Part shown: positions 32,874 to 33,880 of the stretch, piece by piece
Numbering within the stretch: position 1 is the first letter of the stretch
Layout of the letters: every line of letters starts with the position of its first letter
Assembly (NCBI GenBank): GCA_905203765.1
Contig: CAJKXC010000024.1
Location: 1 to 33,880, forward strand
Origin: an uncultured Bacteroides sp.
GTDB taxonomy: Bacteria; Bacteroidota; Bacteroidia; Bacteroidales; Bacteroidaceae
Direction of reading: 5' to 3'
DNA: 33,880 nt
Program-made: the position numbers and the translations under genes
The notes under the pieces: model-generated
Database searches by the model: none
Seen by the model: the letters and a program-made list of their open reading frames with translations, nothing else
What the model was told of the DNA's origin: nothing

Positions 32874-33245
32874 TTATCCCTTTATCACATTCTTAATATC
32901 CCTAATCAGCCTCTCCAACCCCGCCTTTTCTTCGGGATACGTAGACAGTGCATGGGCTGATACTATCATCTTGGCAAGAATCCAATATTGGTTCTCTGTC
33001 TCCTGCCGGTAGCAATGGTAGGACTCTTTTAGAATCTGAGGCTGGAGCTCGCTCCAGTCCTTCTCTTTTATCTGGCGGTAGGTGCGGTTGAGCAAGGTTA
33101 CAAAACCTTTGTACTGGCAGGCAAAGTTCAAGGTCAGCAGGAGAGTTCCCTCTTGGCTGGCTGTAGTGATGAGGTCTAATACTGCGGAGTGAAAGCGGCA
33201 ATATTCTTCATCGTCCAGATGTTCACAGATTAAGAGTCTTTCCAT
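32874..33245 (-). CDS. Small helical protein of unknown function (123 aa)
   Basis: No family is recognised. The product is cytosolic by appearance (no signal or membrane segment) and almost entirely helical: EEYCRFHSAVLDLITTAS, LLTLNFACQYKGFVTLLNRTYRQI, QPQILKESYHCYRQETENQYWILAKMI and a final amphipathic helix (GLERLIRDIKNVI), suggesting a four-helix bundle. Its ATG is 17 bases after the stop of the HTH gene, so both are probably one transcript. That placement just before the fimbrillin genes suggests a regulatory or accessory role in the locus, but nothing in the sequence proves it. Confidence 0.7.
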   Translation of the reverse strand: MERLLICEHLDDEEYCRFHSAVLDLITTASQEGTLLLTLNFACQYKGFVTLLNRTYRQIKEKDWSELQPQILKESYHCYRQETENQYWILAKMIVSAHALSTYPEEKAGLERLIRDIKNVIKG

Positions 33246-33262
33246 AGATGATAATGGGTGTT

Positions 33263-33535
33263 TTATATTTCTGTTATTTTCGCGGATAACTCGGCAAGTT
33301 CTTCTTCGGTTGCATACTCCCGAAAGGCATATAGTATGCGGTGGTAGAAATTGAGTTTCATATCCATGCCGCGTATTATCTTATAATAGCTGATACGGCT
33401 GAGGTGACAGTCTGCACATACCTGGGTGATACTGATACCCAGGTCGGATCTTAACCGGTTGATGTATTCTCCCAATTTTTCGTGATGACGCAAGTCCGGT
33501 TCTTCTTCTTTGCTTTCTTCGTTTGTTTCAAGCAT
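33263..33535 (-). CDS. HTH transcriptional regulator upstream of the fimbrillin locus
   Basis: About 90 residues from the ATG at 33533-33535 (MLETNEESKEEE). A longer frame begins 24 codons upstream, but those codons read through the left arm of an inverted repeat and give LTTRQLDNQSK, so I prefer the inner start. After an acidic lead, residues about 20-75 form an XRE-like helix-turn-helix (LGEYINRLRSDLGISITQVCADCHLSRISYYKIIRGMD), followed by a helical tail. Such small proteins bind operators as dimers. Nested palindromes directly upstream are good candidates for autoregulation, and the downstream gene order suggests control of the fimbrillin genes. Both are inference. Confidence 0.75.
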   Translation of the reverse strand: MLETNEESKEEEPDLRHHEKLGEYINRLRSDLGISITQVCADCHLSRISYYKIIRGMDMKLNFYHRILYAFREYATEEELAELSAKITEI

Positions 33536-33572
33536 TTTAGTCTCTGTTTTTAAAATTAATAATTTCGATTGA

Positions 33573-33718
33573 TTGTCAAGTTGACGGGTTGTCAAGTACT
33601 TCTCCAAACTATATATAGATATTATAATATTAGATAGTAGATAGCGCTATCTACTATCTAATTTATATTTGCGCGTATAGAATGTTGCAAAGTACTTGTC
33701 AACCCGTCAACTTGTCAA
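33573..33718. promoter_or_regulatory. Nested inverted repeats: 29-bp arms around a 34-bp perfect palindrome
   Basis: Outer arms 33573-33601 and 33690-33718 are complementary at 27 of 29 positions and each contains two TTGTCAA/TTGACAA-type half-sites around GACGGG. Inside, 33629-33662 is a perfect 34-bp palindrome centred on AGCGCT. The region is AT-rich. A forward -7-like TATATTTG (33664-33671) lies between the palindrome and the right arm. It sits upstream of the HTH gene and is the likely operator/promoter region. Confidence 0.8.
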
Positions 33719-33735
33719 GGTGGATGTGTCTTTTT

Positions 33736-33817
33736 ACACAGAAGGCTGCGTCGGCTGACGGAGAAGGCTGCGTTGGGCAACGCACTTATCTGCTACAAGC
33801 AACGCAGCCTTCTGTGT
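33736..33817. repeat. Competing hairpins with a shared arm
   Basis: 33736-33751 (ACACAGAAGGCTGCGT) is perfectly complementary to 33802-33817. A second copy of the core at 33762-33775 can instead pair with 33800-33813 (14 bp), and 33770-33783 forms its own small GCGTT/AACGC hairpin. The folds exclude each other. It lies just after the end of the partial gene at the window edge. Confidence 0.75.
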
Positions 33818-33829
33818 GATTTCCTAATT

Positions 33830-33880
33830 TCATATCCTCTCTATCAACTCCGGTTCTATTTCCGCCATGGCTACTGCCAT
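33830..33880 (-). CDS. 3' end of a minus-strand gene (cut by window edge)
   Basis: The reverse strand is open from the window edge and reads MAVAMAEIEPELIERI then TGA (33830-33832). Only 16 codons are visible, so no family can be named. It is called because the helical, acidic composition and direction agree with the neighbours, but it could be chance. Confidence 0.35.
   Translation of the reverse strand: MAVAMAEIEPELIERI

Noticed and set aside
33536..33607. N-terminal extension of the HTH regulator
   Set aside because: These 24 codons coincide with the outer inverted-repeat arm and add a segment unlike the rest of the protein; the inner ATG gives a normal small regulator.
1..33880. tRNA, rRNA, insertion sequence or prophage genes
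   Set aside because: No cloverleaf, rRNA stretch, transposase, integrase or phage structural gene was recognised on either strand; absence by eye is not proof.

Overview
This window reads as a piece of a Bacteroides-type chromosome. Supporting signs are several sigma-ABfr style promoters (TTTG, about 20 bases, TAnnTTTG), lipoprotein and fimbrillin families, a Bacteroidetes-type RpoZ omega, BamD and a DUF4293 protein. GC looks moderate in the housekeeping and hydrogenase parts and visibly lower in the right-hand fimbrillin part (judged by eye). The species cannot be fixed from the sequence alone. No rRNA, tRNA, CRISPR array, transposase or integrase was seen.

Left part (1-15 kb). A minus-strand run of two uncharacterised exported proteins leads into the 5' part of uvrB, with overlapping stops and starts. 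Diverging from it is a phenylacetate-CoA ligase/ACT pair. A short envelope and transcription operon follows (bamD, omega, DUF4293), ending at a clear terminator. On the minus strand is a LysM/periplasmic-binding-like protein with an outer-membrane beta-barrel protein, driven by a consensus promoter. Diverging from that are uvrA, a YbaK-type Cys-tRNA(Pro) deacylase and a POT-family transporter.

Middle (16-27 kb). A poorly explained 16.3-16.8 kb segment holds a doubtful ORF and a striking 22-bp-phased inverted array next to a GNAT acetyltransferase gene. Then comes a hydrogen-metabolism island. A group B type [FeFe] hydrogenase is tightly coupled to the H-cluster maturases HydE, HydG and HydF on the plus strand. 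Converging on it with a 3-base gap is a NuoF-like/HydA/NuoE-like operon for a trimeric, probably NADH-linked (bifurcating-type) group A hydrogenase. The group A operon has its own consensus promoter and no maturases of its own, so both enzymes probably depend on the HydEFG set cotranscribed with the group B enzyme.

Right part (27-33.9 kb). A minus-strand surface-fibre locus carries four fimbrillin-like lipoproteins, two of which share a C-terminal DUF1566/Lcl-like module. It also has a 46-residue acidic small ORF, a small helical protein of unknown function and an HTH regulator. Related CCGTGT/CTCTGTG repeats, two of them as long hairpins, occupy the longer gaps of this locus. The region upstream of the regulator has nested inverted repeats, including a perfect 34-bp palindrome, and beyond it a set of competing hairpins. 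The last bases appear to be the 3' end of another minus-strand gene.

The items I would look at first are the 22-bp array at 16654-16790, the nested palindromes at 33573-33718, the small ORF at 27851-27991 with its surrounding repeat family, and the asymmetric wiring of the two hydrogenases.
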